Below are positions 17,890-26,515 of a stretch of 64,000 bases of DNA, one piece after another; position 1 is the first letter of the stretch, and every line of letters begins with the position of its first letter. The position numbers were made by a program, and so were the translations under genes. Source of the DNA: Meridianimarinicoccus zhengii (GTDB lineage: Bacteria > Pseudomonadota > Alphaproteobacteria > Rhodobacterales > Rhodobacteraceae); assembly GCF_003254465.1 (NCBI RefSeq), contig NZ_QDFI01000019.1:1-64000 (forward strand), given 5' to 3'. The notes beneath the pieces are model-generated. The model ran no database searches and was not told where the DNA came from. It saw nothing but the letters and a program-made list of their open reading frames with translations.

Positions 17890-18410
17890 CCGAATTGCTG
17901 GCCGACAGGAAACCGGCCGATCACGATGCAGATCGCGGGTCGCAGGAGCGCGACAACATCGCCGACATGTTCCTGACCTTTTCCGTCGCGGACGAGGATT
18001 ACGGCGTAACCATCAGCGTCGTGACCGAAATCGTCGGCATGCAACGGATCATGTCCGTGCCCGATGTCCCGAAGTTCATCAAGGGCGTGATCAACCTTCG
18101 CGGCAAGGTCATCCCGCTGATGGACGTGCGCCTGCGCTTCGGGATCGCCGAGAAGGATTACGACGAACGCACCGTGGTGATCGTGCTCGATCTCGGGGAC
18201 AGCCCCATCGGGCTGATCGTGGACGGCGTGAGCGAGGTGCTGGAGATCCCCGCCGACCGGATCGACAAGGCCACCAGCTTCCGGTCCTCGGACCGTCCCG
18301 GCGTGGTGCGTGGACTCGGGCGGATCGGCGAGCGGGTTGCGATCCTTCTCGACGAAAAAGTGCTGGTTTCCGACGTCGATGTGGCGCTGCCGCATCTCGC
18401 GACGGCCTGA
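17886..18410 (+). CDS. cheW: chemotaxis coupling protein CheW
   Basis: CheW couples receptors to CheA. The 174-residue product has a short charged N-terminus and then a full CheW domain ([43 protein letters not shown]). It lies between cheB (ATGA overlap) and the soluble receptor gene 29 bases downstream. This matches the position of cheW4 in R. sphaeroides CheOp3. Confidence 0.95.
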   Translation: MTELLADRKPADHDADRGSQERDNIADMFLTFSVADEDYGVTISVVTEIVGMQRIMSVPDVPKFIKGVINLRGKVIPLMDVRLRFGIAEKDYDERTVVIVLDLGDSPIGLIVDGVSEVLEIPADRIDKATSFRSSDRPGVVRGLGRIGERVAILLDEKVLVSDVDVALPHLATA

Positions 18411-18439
18411 CCGGTCCGGACCACGAAGAAAGGACCGAC

Positions 18440-20380
18440 ATGACCGATACCTCCAGGGACGATCGGCATAAGCCCGAGGGCGCCTTGATGGGCCGACCTG
18501 ACGCCGTCGACGATCCAACGCCGCGACCCGCCGAGACGGGCCCCGGTGTACCGGACCAGCCATATCAGAAGCCCGCGCCCAGCGACCGCACCCGAAAAAG
18601 GACCAGACCCATGAGCGAAGCCAACAGAAAGCACCAATTCGAGGGGTTCGACGTGTCGCAAACGCTCGAATACCTCAGCAAACCGGTCATGGTGTCGGAC
18701 AGCGATCACATCATCCGGATCGTCAACCGCTCGGCGCGCGACATGCTGCGTCGTGTCGAGGCTGACCTGCGTACGGATCTGCCGAATTTTCGTGCCGATG
18801 AACTTGTCGGGAAATCCATCGACGTTTTCCACAAGAACCCTGCATATCAACACGAGATCCTGCGCGGGATGCGTGAGCCGCATGCCGCGAAGTTCACGAT
18901 CGGCGGCGTGAAGATGGCCTTCAACGCGACGCCGATCCTGCGTGCGGACGGAAGCCTCGACTCGGTATTCGTCGAATGGGACGATATCAGTCACGTTGCG
19001 ATCGCCGCATTGCAGTCCGCGATCAACGACATGGCCGAGGCGCATATGGACGGGCAAATCCGTGCGCGCATCGACGAAAACCTGTTCGATGGCGAGCTGC
19101 AGGAAACGGCCCGCAACGTCAACAAGATGGTCGCCGGTCACATCAACACCAAGAAGCGTGTGCTGGCGACGATCGACGGCTTTGCAAAGGGGGATTTCGA
19201 CACCGAAATCCCGCAATTCGACGACGAGCGCGCTTTCATCACCAAGGGACTCACCAAGGTGCGCGACAAGTTCCGCCTTGTCGTTGGCGAAATCGCCGAG
19301 TTGTCCGATGCGATGGTTGCCGGGCGTCTCGACCGGGAGGTCGACAAGACCGGCTTCGAGGGCGAGTACCTTGGCATCATCGAATCCCTGGATCGCGCTT
19401 TCGCCAGCCTGAACAGGGTGTTCACAGAGATCTCGGCGCAGGTGGACCAGGTCGGCCAGACCGTGAGCCAGATGAACGAGGCGTCGAACGCACTGGCCGA
19501 GAATTCGCAGATCACGTCGGCATCGGTGGACCAGGTCTCTGCCTCGGCAGAAGAAACGGACTCACAGGTCAAGGCCAACGCCGAGGCCGCGTCGCGTGCC
19601 GACAAGCTGGTGAATGCGGCGTCCAAGGTCACCGAAGCGGGCAGCGAAAAGGTCGGCGCGATGGTGGCCGCCATGCAGGACATCAATTCTTCCTCTGCCG
19701 ACATCGCCAAGATCATCAAGGTGATCGACGAAATCGCGTTCCAGACCAACCTTCTGGCGCTGAACGCCGCTGTGGAGGCAGCCCGCGCGGGCCAGCACGG
19801 TCGCGGCTTCGCCGTCGTCGCGCAGGAGGTCCGCAACCTTGCCGGGCGGTCGGCCAAGGCCGCGCGGGAAACCTCGGACCTGATCGAGAACGCGACCGAC
19901 CGGGTCGGCGTCGGCGTGCGGCTGGCCAGCGAAACGAGCGAGGCCTTCGACCGGATCGCTCAGGATATCGAGAAGGTGAAATCGCTTGTCCGCGACATCA
20001 ACAGCGCGTCGGAAGAGCAGTCGCGCGGCGTGGAGCAGATCAACCAGGCCATCGGCGATGTCGCGCGGACGGCCCTGTCCACCAGCCAGCAGGCCGACGA
20101 GTTGTCCGCGACTGCGGCGGAAATGACCGCGGCCACGAAGGCCATGACCACGGAGATCCGCAAGTTCCGGCTGCGCGAGATCACGATGGCGGACCCCGGC
20201 GGAATGCCCGATCTTGCCGCGCTGCCGCCGGAACTGATGCGCCAGATCCAGGCGCTGATGCATGGCGCGGCAGTGCCGTCGGCCAAGCCCAACGGTCACG
20301 CGAACGGGCATGCCAATGGCGCGGCAAAGGCCGCGGCCCGCGCGGGCGACCATGACGAACGCGGATACGAAATGTTCTGA
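18440..20380 (+). CDS. soluble PAS-containing chemoreceptor, TlpT-like
   Basis: From the ATG at 18440 the product has 646 residues and no membrane segment. A Pro-rich tail (1-57) precedes a PAS domain (about 70-175), a HAMP-like linker and a complete MCP signalling hairpin with the tip [21 protein letters not shown]. The C-terminus is a flexible Asn/Gly/Ala linker ending in GYEMF, which fits the CheR/CheB docking pattern x-aromatic-x-x-aromatic. A second ATG at 18611 has an equally good ribosome site (AAAAGGA) and would skip the tail. By position it corresponds to tlpT, whose product forms cytoplasmic clusters in R. sphaeroides. No ppfA/slp gene lies before it. Confidence 0.9.
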   Translation: MTDTSRDDRHKPEGALMGRPDAVDDPTPRPAETGPGVPDQPYQKPAPSDRTRKRTRPMSEANRKHQFEGFDVSQTLEYLSKPVMVSDSDHIIRIVNRSARDMLRRVEADLRTDLPNFRADELVGKSIDVFHKNPAYQHEILRGMREPHAAKFTIGGVKMAFNATPILRADGSLDSVFVEWDDISHVAIAALQSAINDMAEAHMDGQIRARIDENLFDGELQETARNVNKMVAGHINTKKRVLATIDGFAKGDFDTEIPQFDDERAFITKGLTKVRDKFRLVVGEIAELSDAMVAGRLDREVDKTGFEGEYLGIIESLDRAFASLNRVFTEISAQVDQVGQTVSQMNEASNALAENSQITSASVDQVSASAEETDSQVKANAEAASRADKLVNAASKVTEAGSEKVGAMVAAMQDINSSSADIAKIIKVIDEIAFQTNLLALNAAVEAARAGQHGRGFAVVAQEVRNLAGRSAKAARETSDLIENATDRVGVGVRLASETSEAFDRIAQDIEKVKSLVRDINSASEEQSRGVEQINQAIGDVARTALSTSQQADELSATAAEMTAATKAMTTEIRKFRLREITMADPGGMPDLAALPPELMRQIQALMHGAAVPSAKPNGHANGHANGAAKAAARAGDHDERGYEMF

Positions 20381-20385
20381 GACAT

Positions 20386-20410
20386 GGATCCGCGCCGCCG
20401 GCGCGGATCC
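20386..20410. repeat. strong hairpin between mcp and cheY
   Basis: Eleven-base arms GGATCCGCGCC and GGCGCGGATCC flank a three-base loop; the arms are exact complements. No T-run follows (GCTTTCCC), so it is not a textbook intrinsic terminator. It may attenuate or stabilise the operon message ahead of cheY. Confidence 0.6.
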
Positions 20411-20432
20411 GCTTTCCCAAACGGAGGCCGGA

Positions 20433-20843
20433 ATGGCGCACAAGTACAACGTGATGATCGTCGATGATGCCGCGATGATGCGGCTCTATGTGTCGAGCTT
20501 CATTCAGTCGCTTCCCGATTTCAAGGTCGTGGCGCAAGCATCCAACGGTCAGGATGCGCTGGACAAGCTCGAGACTACCCCGGAGGTGGACCTGATCCTT
20601 CTCGATATCGAGATGCCCGTGATGGACGGTCTCGAATTCCTGCGCCACGCGAAGCTGAAGACGCGGGCGAAGATCTGCATGCTGTCCTCGGTGACGGTTC
20701 AGGGATCGCCGCATGCCGCGAAGGCGCGCGAGCTTGGGGCCGACGGTATCGTGGCCAAGCCGTCGGGCACGGTGTCCCACGATCTCGAGGAAAAGAGCGG
20801 CGATGAACTCGCCTCGGTGATGCGGTCGCTCGTCGCGGCGTGA
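20433..20843 (+). CDS. cheY6: chemotaxis response regulator CheY, CheY6-like
   Basis: This 136-residue single receiver domain is expected to carry the signal to FliM. It shows the acidic pocket VDDAAMM, the phospho-acceptor Asp in LILLDIEMPVMDG, the switch residues MLSSVT and the conserved Lys in VAKPSG. The insertion HDLEEKSGDELAS near the C-terminus is longer than in E. coli CheY. It lies directly before the cheA3-like gene, as cheY6 does in CheOp3. ATG with GGAGG upstream. Confidence 0.88.
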   Translation: MAHKYNVMIVDDAAMMRLYVSSFIQSLPDFKVVAQASNGQDALDKLETTPEVDLILLDIEMPVMDGLEFLRHAKLKTRAKICMLSSVTVQGSPHAAKARELGADGIVAKPSGTVSHDLEEKSGDELASVMRSLVAA

Positions 20844-20902
20844 TGCACGCGACAGGGCCGGGCCGCGTCCCGGTCCCGCGGCGATAACGGAAGGCCGGAA
20901 CG

Positions 20903-23900
20903 ATGTCTGACGACATGGACGAAATTTGGGACCTGTTCGCCGATGACGGGGCGCAGGCGCTGGACGCAATGGAAGCGGCGCTTCTGGCGTTGCAGGACGG
21001 GTCCGCCCCGGATCCGAGCGCCGAAATCGGGGCCCTGTTCCGCGCGGTGCACACGTTCAAGGGCAACGCCCGCGTTCTCGGCCTGTCCACCGTCGAGAAC
21101 CGTGCCCACCTGTCCGAGGATCTCATCGGGCTCGTGCGCGACGAGGGCGTCGCGCTGACCGCCGATATCCTCGATGTGCTGTTGCTGTCGTGCGACACGC
21201 TGCGGACCATGCTTGAAGAAACCGCAGCGACACGCGCGGATGTGGAACCCGGACCATCCGAAACCCTGACAGCGCGGTTGCGCGATGTGATCGCGCAAAG
21301 CACCCAGCCCGATGGGGCAGGCGTGCCGGGATCCGCGCCGGCGAAAGTCGCAGCCATCGCCGACGCGCTCGCGGCGCTGGACACGGCGGACGACGCGGCC
21401 GCGCCGGATGCGGACCCGGCCCCGGCCCCGGCCGCGCCGGATGAAACAGCTGCGCCGGCGGCCGCCCTTGACGCGGAGAACGCACCGCCGCGATTGATCG
21501 ACGATCCGACCTATTGCGAGATCTTCGAGGACATGGCCCGGGACACGATCGCCAGGCTGGCCGATATGTGCGCCACTGACGGCCCGGACATGGCCGGGGC
21601 CGCGGGGCGTGCCGCCGACAAGCTGTCCTACGCGGCCCGCCAGATGGGTCTTGCGGACTGGCAGGCGCATATCGATCCCTTCGTGGCGAAGGCCAGGGGC
21701 GCCGGGGGTGTGAACGCCGATCACATCGCGGATCTTGCGGCGGGGCTCGAACGGCTCCTGGCGGTCGGCATCGGCAAGGGTGCGGCGCCGGTTTCGGAAC
21801 CCGAACCCGACGGGTCTGCACGCGGCGCGGCGCAAACGGCCGTGCCCGAAGACTGGAACGACCTGCCGACGGACCCCGTTGCCGCGTGCCAACCCGAACC
21901 GGCGCCCGCCCCGGCACCCGCCGAACCTGCGGCGCCCCCCGCGCCGAAGCGGATGCAGGATCCCGCCTTCGTCGAGATTTTCGACGGGATGGTAACGGAT
22001 ACGATCGCAAGGCTTGGAAAGCTCGTGGAGGATGCCGACCCCGAGACCCCGGCGCGCGCGGCACGGCTTGCCGATCAGCTTTCCTACGCGGCCGGGCAGA
22101 TGGGGCTTGAGACGTGGCAGGCGCGGCTCGATCCGTTCGTGGCACAGGCAAGGGCGGGCGACGGGGACATCCCGGCGGCGATCCAGGCGCTGCGGGTCGA
22201 TCTTGGGGAGTTGAAGGCGACGTGGCTGAGAGGGTCCGATGCCCTCGGGACACGGGACTCGGCGGATCCGGCGGGGGAATGCGCGGGAACCGGCACGGAC
22301 CCGGTCGCTGCCTTTCCGAATTCTGTTCCAGCAAAAGACTCCGTGCCGCCTGTCCCTACCGCTGTTGCCGACGACCGGGGTACTGCGCAGATGCCAGGCG
22401 ACATGGGCCATGGTGCAGCGCCGCCCACGGCCGCGCGGGACACGGCCGGGTTCCTGTTCGAGATGCAGGCCTTCTATCCGCGCATTTCCGAGATCGGTCT
22501 GCATTATCACGATCCGAATGGACAGCCCGAAGCCAAAGCGCAAGACGACCTGTGCGACGGGCTGGCCGCGCTGGCCGCGGCGTATGGCTACGTCGCCCTT
22601 GATGCGGCCGCGGACACGCTGCGCGCGGCACGGGATGCCGTGTCCTACCGCGCGGCGGAACTGGGGCTTTTCGAAGCTCTGGCGCGGATCGAGCGCGTGT
22701 TGCCGAGCGTTCCGGGCACCGACGTGATGCTGCCCAGCCGGTTGCTGGAAACCTGGTGCGCGGATTCAGTGTATGACACGCTGGTGCAGCTGCGCGACAC
22801 ACTCGACGCGCTCAAGCACGCGGATGACCGCGCGGCCCGCTTCGCGGATTTCGAACGGCAGATGTGGCTCGTCCATCACGCCTGCAACCATTTCCGGATG
22901 GAAACGGCGGCGCAGCTGTCGATGGCGCTGCTGGACCTGTTCTCGCGCGTGATGGTCGGGAATGTCGCGCCGGATGCCATGCTTCTGCGCATCGCGCGCG
23001 GCTATGTCGAGACGCTGGAACTGGTGTTCGACGCGCTTGAACAGGGCGACACCCCCGATCTCGCCAATATCGACGCGTTGTTCGAGGCCGCGTCCACCGC
23101 CTGCTTCACGTCGAGCGGCGTCGTCAGCGCGCGGTCCATAGAGACGCGCCTGAACCTGCCGGAATCGTTCCACCGGGTGCTGTCGCCCGACAGCGTGCGG
23201 GCCGCGCAGGCAGGGATCGAGGACCGGATGACGTTCTACATCGTCCGGGCCGATCTGAACCGCGACCAGACAAAGGCTGAGGCGTTTCTCGACTGGCTCG
23301 GCCTTGGACGGGTCCGGATGATCACGAATGTCACGGTCTTCACCGGGGATGATGTCCTGTTCGATTTCCTGCTCGCGTCGCGGCTGGACACGACCGAGAT
23401 CGTCGAAGCGCTTGCGATGATCGATCCTGGCGGGCGCGACCTGGAGCTGGTGCAGACGCTGGTCTCCACGCTGGCCGAACCACCCGACCCGGCGGTAGAC
23501 CACCCGGAAGCACCGGGCACCGAGCCGCCACTGTCATCGGCCAGCATCGCCAGCACCATCGAGATGATCGAGATGATCGGCGAGATGGCGGCAGGGCAGG
23601 CGATGGTGCAGCATATGCTGAGCGCGCTTTCCGGGCGCGACCTGCTTCTCGAAATGGAAATGGCGCTGCGCGAGTCCGGGCTGGATCTGCCGGACCCGCA
23701 GGTCTGGCGTGTCCTGCGCGACCGGGTGGAAGACTACGGCGACAGGCTGGTTCAGGTCGCGGATGCCGAGGCGCAACTATCCGAACAGGTGTCGTGGCTT
23801 CAGGAGGCGGGCGTGGCGCTGCGCTCGCGTTCGGCGCAGGCGCTGCTGCAATCGCTCGCCGCTTTCGTGGAGACCCGGTCGCGCGCGATGGGCAGGGAAG

Positions 23901-24625
23901 CGCGCCTGTCGAGCGAGGGGGGCGAACTGGCGATGGACCAGACCATCCTTGAGGAGATGCGCACCCATATGCGCGCGCTTCTCACCATGCGGCTTTCGGA
24001 TGCCAATCCGCCGACGCGCTACCACGTGGCGATCATGCGCGAGGATGATGGTGTCATCATCACTCTGGAAGACAACGGCGGACCGCTGCCGGACGACCAG
24101 GTCGTGGACGAGATCGCCCAGGACCTCGCGCTGCGCTCGGGTAGTCTGCGGGTATCCGAACCACCGACCGGTGGGATGCGCTTCCATCTCATGCTGCCGC
24201 TGAACATGATGGTTCTCGACGGCATGATCGTGCGGGTGGCCGATGTCAGCTACGTCATTCCGCTGGATGCGATCCAGGGCATTCAGATGTGCGGCAGACG
24301 GGACATTTTGAACGTTTCGGCCGAGGGCCACGCGCGCATGCTGCGCGTGTCGGAAGCGGAACATATCCCGATCCACGACCTGCAGGGCGCGCGCCGGGCA
24401 CATGCGGCCGACCCGCGGGATCCCGACGAGCGGCTGTACGTCATCGTCCGGTCGGCCGCGCGCCACGTGGCGCTTCCGGTGGATGAGCTGCTTGGCCAGC
24501 AGAAGGTTCTGCTGCGCCCGTTGCGCGGCGTGCTGTCCCGGATGCGCGGGCTGACCGGGATCGTGCTGCTGGCGGGCGGCGATGTCGGCATGGTGTTGTC
24601 GGTCAGTCGTCTGGAGGCCGCATGA
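20903..24625 (+). CDS. cheA3: large atypical CheA with P1 and P5, CheA3-like
   Basis: The 1240-residue product starts with an HPt (P1) domain whose phospho-acceptor is His50 (AVHTFKGNARVLGLS) and ends with a CheW-like P5 domain (about 1085-1235). R. sphaeroides CheA3 has this layout: it is phosphorylated by CheA4, and its long middle region dephosphorylates CheY6. Here the middle holds two similar helical repeats (about 198-288 and 352-440) separated by Pro/Ala linkers, further helical segments, and a degenerate P4-like ATPase module (about 1000-1090). In that module DNGGP replaces a full G1 box. Catalytic activity is therefore not expected. ATG with GGAAGG upstream. Confidence 0.9.
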   Translation: MSDDMDEIWDLFADDGAQALDAMEAALLALQDGSAPDPSAEIGALFRAVHTFKGNARVLGLSTVENRAHLSEDLIGLVRDEGVALTADILDVLLLSCDTLRTMLEETAATRADVEPGPSETLTARLRDVIAQSTQPDGAGVPGSAPAKVAAIADALAALDTADDAAAPDADPAPAPAAPDETAAPAAALDAENAPPRLIDDPTYCEIFEDMARDTIARLADMCATDGPDMAGAAGRAADKLSYAARQMGLADWQAHIDPFVAKARGAGGVNADHIADLAAGLERLLAVGIGKGAAPVSEPEPDGSARGAAQTAVPEDWNDLPTDPVAACQPEPAPAPAPAEPAAPPAPKRMQDPAFVEIFDGMVTDTIARLGKLVEDADPETPARAARLADQLSYAAGQMGLETWQARLDPFVAQARAGDGDIPAAIQALRVDLGELKATWLRGSDALGTRDSADPAGECAGTGTDPVAAFPNSVPAKDSVPPVPTAVADDRGTAQMPGDMGHGAAPPTAARDTAGFLFEMQAFYPRISEIGLHYHDPNGQPEAKAQDDLCDGLAALAAAYGYVALDAAADTLRAARDAVSYRAAELGLFEALARIERVLPSVPGTDVMLPSRLLETWCADSVYDTLVQLRDTLDALKHADDRAARFADFERQMWLVHHACNHFRMETAAQLSMALLDLFSRVMVGNVAPDAMLLRIARGYVETLELVFDALEQGDTPDLANIDALFEAASTACFTSSGVVSARSIETRLNLPESFHRVLSPDSVRAAQAGIEDRMTFYIVRADLNRDQTKAEAFLDWLGLGRVRMITNVTVFTGDDVLFDFLLASRLDTTEIVEALAMIDPGGRDLELVQTLVSTLAEPPDPAVDHPEAPGTEPPLSSASIASTIEMIEMIGEMAAGQAMVQHMLSALSGRDLLLEMEMALRESGLDLPDPQVWRVLRDRVEDYGDRLVQVADAEAQLSEQVSWLQEAGVALRSRSAQALLQSLAAFVETRSRAMGREARLSSEGGELAMDQTILEEMRTHMRALLTMRLSDANPPTRYHVAIMREDDGVIITLEDNGGPLPDDQVVDEIAQDLALRSGSLRVSEPPTGGMRFHLMLPLNMMVLDGMIVRVADVSYVIPLDAIQGIQMCGRRDILNVSAEGHARMLRVSEAEHIPIHDLQGARRAHAADPRDPDERLYVIVRSAARHVALPVDELLGQQKVLLRPLRGVLSRMRGLTGIVLLAGGDVGMVLSVSRLEAA

Positions 24626-24631
24626 CGGGCC

Positions 24632-24657
24632 AGGCCGGCTAAACAATTTCCCGGCCT
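24632..24657. repeat. inverted repeat around the fliS promoter
   Basis: AGGCCGG and CCGGCCT form 7-base arms around a 12-base loop. The -35 box of the fliS sigma-28 promoter lies in the loop. It could end cheA3 transcripts weakly or bear on fliS promoter activity. Confidence 0.35.
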
Positions 24658-24666
24658 CGCCGTTGT
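24640..24666 (+). promoter_or_regulatory. sigma-28 (FliA) promoter of fliS
   Basis: CTAAA (-35), fifteen bases, GCCGTTGT (-10). The same architecture recurs before fliD and two unknown genes in this window. The predicted start near 24673 is 37 bases before the fliS ATG. Confidence 0.75.
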
Positions 24667-24709
24667 CATCTTCAACAGCATGTGGCTGTGCCCCGAAAGG
24701 AGAGGTTCC

Positions 24710-25096
24710 ATGAACGCCGCATTGGCCCGTACGCAATACCGGAAGACGGAAAGCACGTCGTTCGACCAGGTCGACTCTCCGCACCAGGTGATCGAGGTGA
24801 CGTTGCGCGAACTGGAACGTGCGCTCGGGGTTCTCGTGTCGGCGCGGAGCGCGGGCAGACCCTATCCCGACGCGCAGCTCAACCGGGCGTTCACCGCGGT
24901 CTACATTCTGCAATCCAGCCTCGATTTCGAAGCCGGGCCCGAGATCGCCACCAGCCTGTTCCAGGTGTATGAATTCGTGCGCATCCAGATCCTGCACACC
25001 TTCCGCCGGGACGATGAGGCAAAGCTTGACGACGCGCGTTTCGCCATCGGCGAGATCCTTGATGCATGGCGCTCGATCGCCGCGCAGGTGGAGTAG
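24710..25096 (+). CDS. fliS: flagellin export chaperone FliS
   Basis: FliS binds the C-terminus of flagellin and stops premature polymerisation. The 128-residue product is helical and shows the family pattern: HQVIEVTLRELERAL near the N-terminus, an LQSSLDFEAGPEIATSLFQVYEFV block and a C-terminal AIGEILDAWRSI segment. The ATG at 24710 has AAGGAGAGG upstream. A sigma-28 promoter precedes it, and a FliT-like gene follows five bases later. Confidence 0.93.
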   Translation: MNAALARTQYRKTESTSFDQVDSPHQVIEVTLRELERALGVLVSARSAGRPYPDAQLNRAFTAVYILQSSLDFEAGPEIATSLFQVYEFVRIQILHTFRRDDEAKLDDARFAIGEILDAWRSIAAQVE

Positions 25097-25101
25097 CCGC
25101 G

Positions 25102-25419
25102 ATGACGCGCAGCGACCCGGACAACACGCACACGGCGGACATCATCTCGATCGCCGCGCGCCTGGAACAGGCGGCGCGGGACCGGGATTACGATGCGGTC
25201 CACGACCTGAACATCGCGCTCCGGCAACAGGCGACGACGCTGGCGAACGGGCATCTTGCCGAAGCCGTCAACGGTCAGGCTGCCGGCGCGCTGTGGCGCG
25301 CCCTCGAAGCCGTGCACAAGGCCAGCAGCACCGTGGACACGCGGCGTGCGGACCTGGTCCGACGGCGCGGACAGGCGAAGCTGCTGCATTTCCACTATGG
25401 CCAGGCTGGCAAGTCATGA
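25102..25419 (+). CDS. FliT-like small helical protein
   Basis: This 105-residue, entirely soluble helical protein follows fliS by five bases, where fliT (FliD export chaperone) commonly sits. Visible features are amphipathic helices (IISIAARLEQAARDRDYDAVHDLNIALRQQ) and a Lys/Arg-rich end. FliT sequences diverge strongly, so the name rests on position, size and helix content rather than on a motif. Confidence 0.5.
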   Translation: MTRSDPDNTHTADIISIAARLEQAARDRDYDAVHDLNIALRQQATTLANGHLAEAVNGQAAGALWRALEAVHKASSTVDTRRADLVRRRGQAKLLHFHYGQAGKS

Positions 25420-25676
25420 CCGGCCCTGACGGGAACGACATGCGCGATCAGGTCCCGATGGATCAGCATGCCGCGTGCACGACATGCCTGCGCGTGCGCC
25501 TGTTCGTCATGGTCGCCGCCCTGTTGATCGTCTTTCTGGGCTGGCGCCCGGCCGCGGCCGTCGCCGTGGCCTCTGCCATGCCGGCTGCGGACGTGATCGG
25601 GGCCGCCATCGTGGCGCTGGCTGCGGCGGCTTTCGTGTTCCGCTACATGATGTGGCGTGGGTTCAGGACGCGCTAA
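25416..25676 (+). CDS. two-pass small membrane protein
   Basis: The 86-residue product is coupled to the preceding gene by an ATGA overlap. A charged, His/Asp-containing N-terminus with CTTC (about 22-25) precedes two hydrophobic segments (about 30-46 and 55-74). I do not recognise a family. Its end overlaps by 14 bases the end of a small gene on the opposite strand (25663-25848). Confidence 0.6.
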   Translation: MTGPDGNDMRDQVPMDQHAACTTCLRVRLFVMVAALLIVFLGWRPAAAVAVASAMPAADVIGAAIVALAAAAFVFRYMMWRGFRTR

Positions 25677-25848
25677 GCCACGCCGCGTCCCGGCCAGCAC
25701 CCATGATCGTCTGGACGTAGTACCACAGCGCGCGGGTTTCCGTTTGCCGCGGTGTACCGTTTTCGGCGCAATGCACGATTTCGACGGTGATCATGGCCGG
25801 GTGGCGGTGGAACGGCAGGGACGGCGTCGGGGCAGGGGTCGGTGTCAT
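25663..25848 (-). CDS. small 61-residue protein under a sigma-54 promoter
   Basis: A short reading frame on the minus strand with a Pro-rich N-terminus and a more ordered second half (MITVEIVHCAENGTPRQ, RALWYYVQTIMGAG). No family is recognised, and a shorter start at 25794 is possible. What raises it above chance is a well-formed -24/-12 site 67-82 bases upstream, in the 289-base stretch between genes on the plus strand. Confidence 0.45.
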   Translation of the reverse strand: MTPTPAPTPSLPFHRHPAMITVEIVHCAENGTPRQTETRALWYYVQTIMGAGRDAAWLSAS

Positions 25849-25914
25849 GGTTCGGTGTCCTTCGGTTTAACGGACCGGTCTGGTGCCGGAACCGCGTCAT
25901 GGTCTTAAAAAAAG

Positions 25915-25930
25915 TGCAAGAAACCTGCCA
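25915..25930 (-). promoter_or_regulatory. sigma-54 promoter facing the 61-residue gene
   Basis: The minus-strand sequence TGGCAGGTTTCTTGCA has the -12 box perfect, one change in the -24 box and correct spacing. The predicted start near 25904 is 56 bases before the ATG at 25848. Nothing else on the minus strand lies downstream for kilobases. Confidence 0.6.
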
Positions 25931-25965
25931 TGTCTCGCCGCGACCGCCGAAAGGGAAGCTTTGCA

Positions 25966-26472
25966 ATGGACGGAACCTTGCAGTCTCGGCTGACGGTTCT
26001 TCTGCCAGCCGCGCTGGGGCTTGGCGTGTTTGCCGTGGGGCATCTGCTGCTCCCGCCCGCCGCACCCGTGCGGTTGTCCGGGTCGGGCATGGTGACGCCG
26101 CCCGTCGAAGCGGCGCCCGAAGATGCCGCTGCGGAAGAGGATCGCGCGCCCCGGCATTACCTGCAAATCCAGCAGAACATCGCGTCGAGCATTCCATCGC
26201 TGGGCGGCATTGTGCAGGTTCAGATCGCGCTGGCGGTGCGAGAGCAGGACAACGCCAGAATTGCCGGGGCAATGCAGGAAAGCCCGGCGGATGTCCTGGC
26301 ACCCATCCAGGAAGCGCTGCGCGTGCAGGCCGAAAAGGCAGCCGATCTCGCGGCGCTGCACGCAAGCTTGCCGTCCGCCTTGCGGATGGCGGCAAACGCG
26401 CGGCTGGGCACGCCGGAACAACCCGACCCCGTGCTGGAAGTTCTGGTCACGGGTCTGCTTCTGTCGCAATAG
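25966..26472 (+). CDS. second FliL-like single-pass membrane protein
   Basis: The 168-residue product has a membrane helix at about 7-28, a Pro/Glu/Ala linker and a periplasmic domain. The domain follows the FliL pattern: VQVQIALAVREQD strand, a helical segment, LRMAANARLG, then PDPVLEVLVTGLLLSQ ending in Gln, as the fliL product at 4947-5507 also does. An ATG at 25930 would add 12 basic residues; 25966 has AAGGGAAG upstream. It is likely a divergent FliL paralogue, perhaps a stator-associated protein. The identity between the two copies is low. Confidence 0.65.
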   Translation: MDGTLQSRLTVLLPAALGLGVFAVGHLLLPPAAPVRLSGSGMVTPPVEAAPEDAAAEEDRAPRHYLQIQQNIASSIPSLGGIVQVQIALAVREQDNARIAGAMQESPADVLAPIQEALRVQAEKAADLAALHASLPSALRMAANARLGTPEQPDPVLEVLVTGLLLSQ

Positions 26473-26515
26473 GTGCCGCGACCAGGCACCGGAGCAGAAA
26501 ACTGGCGCTTGCCGC

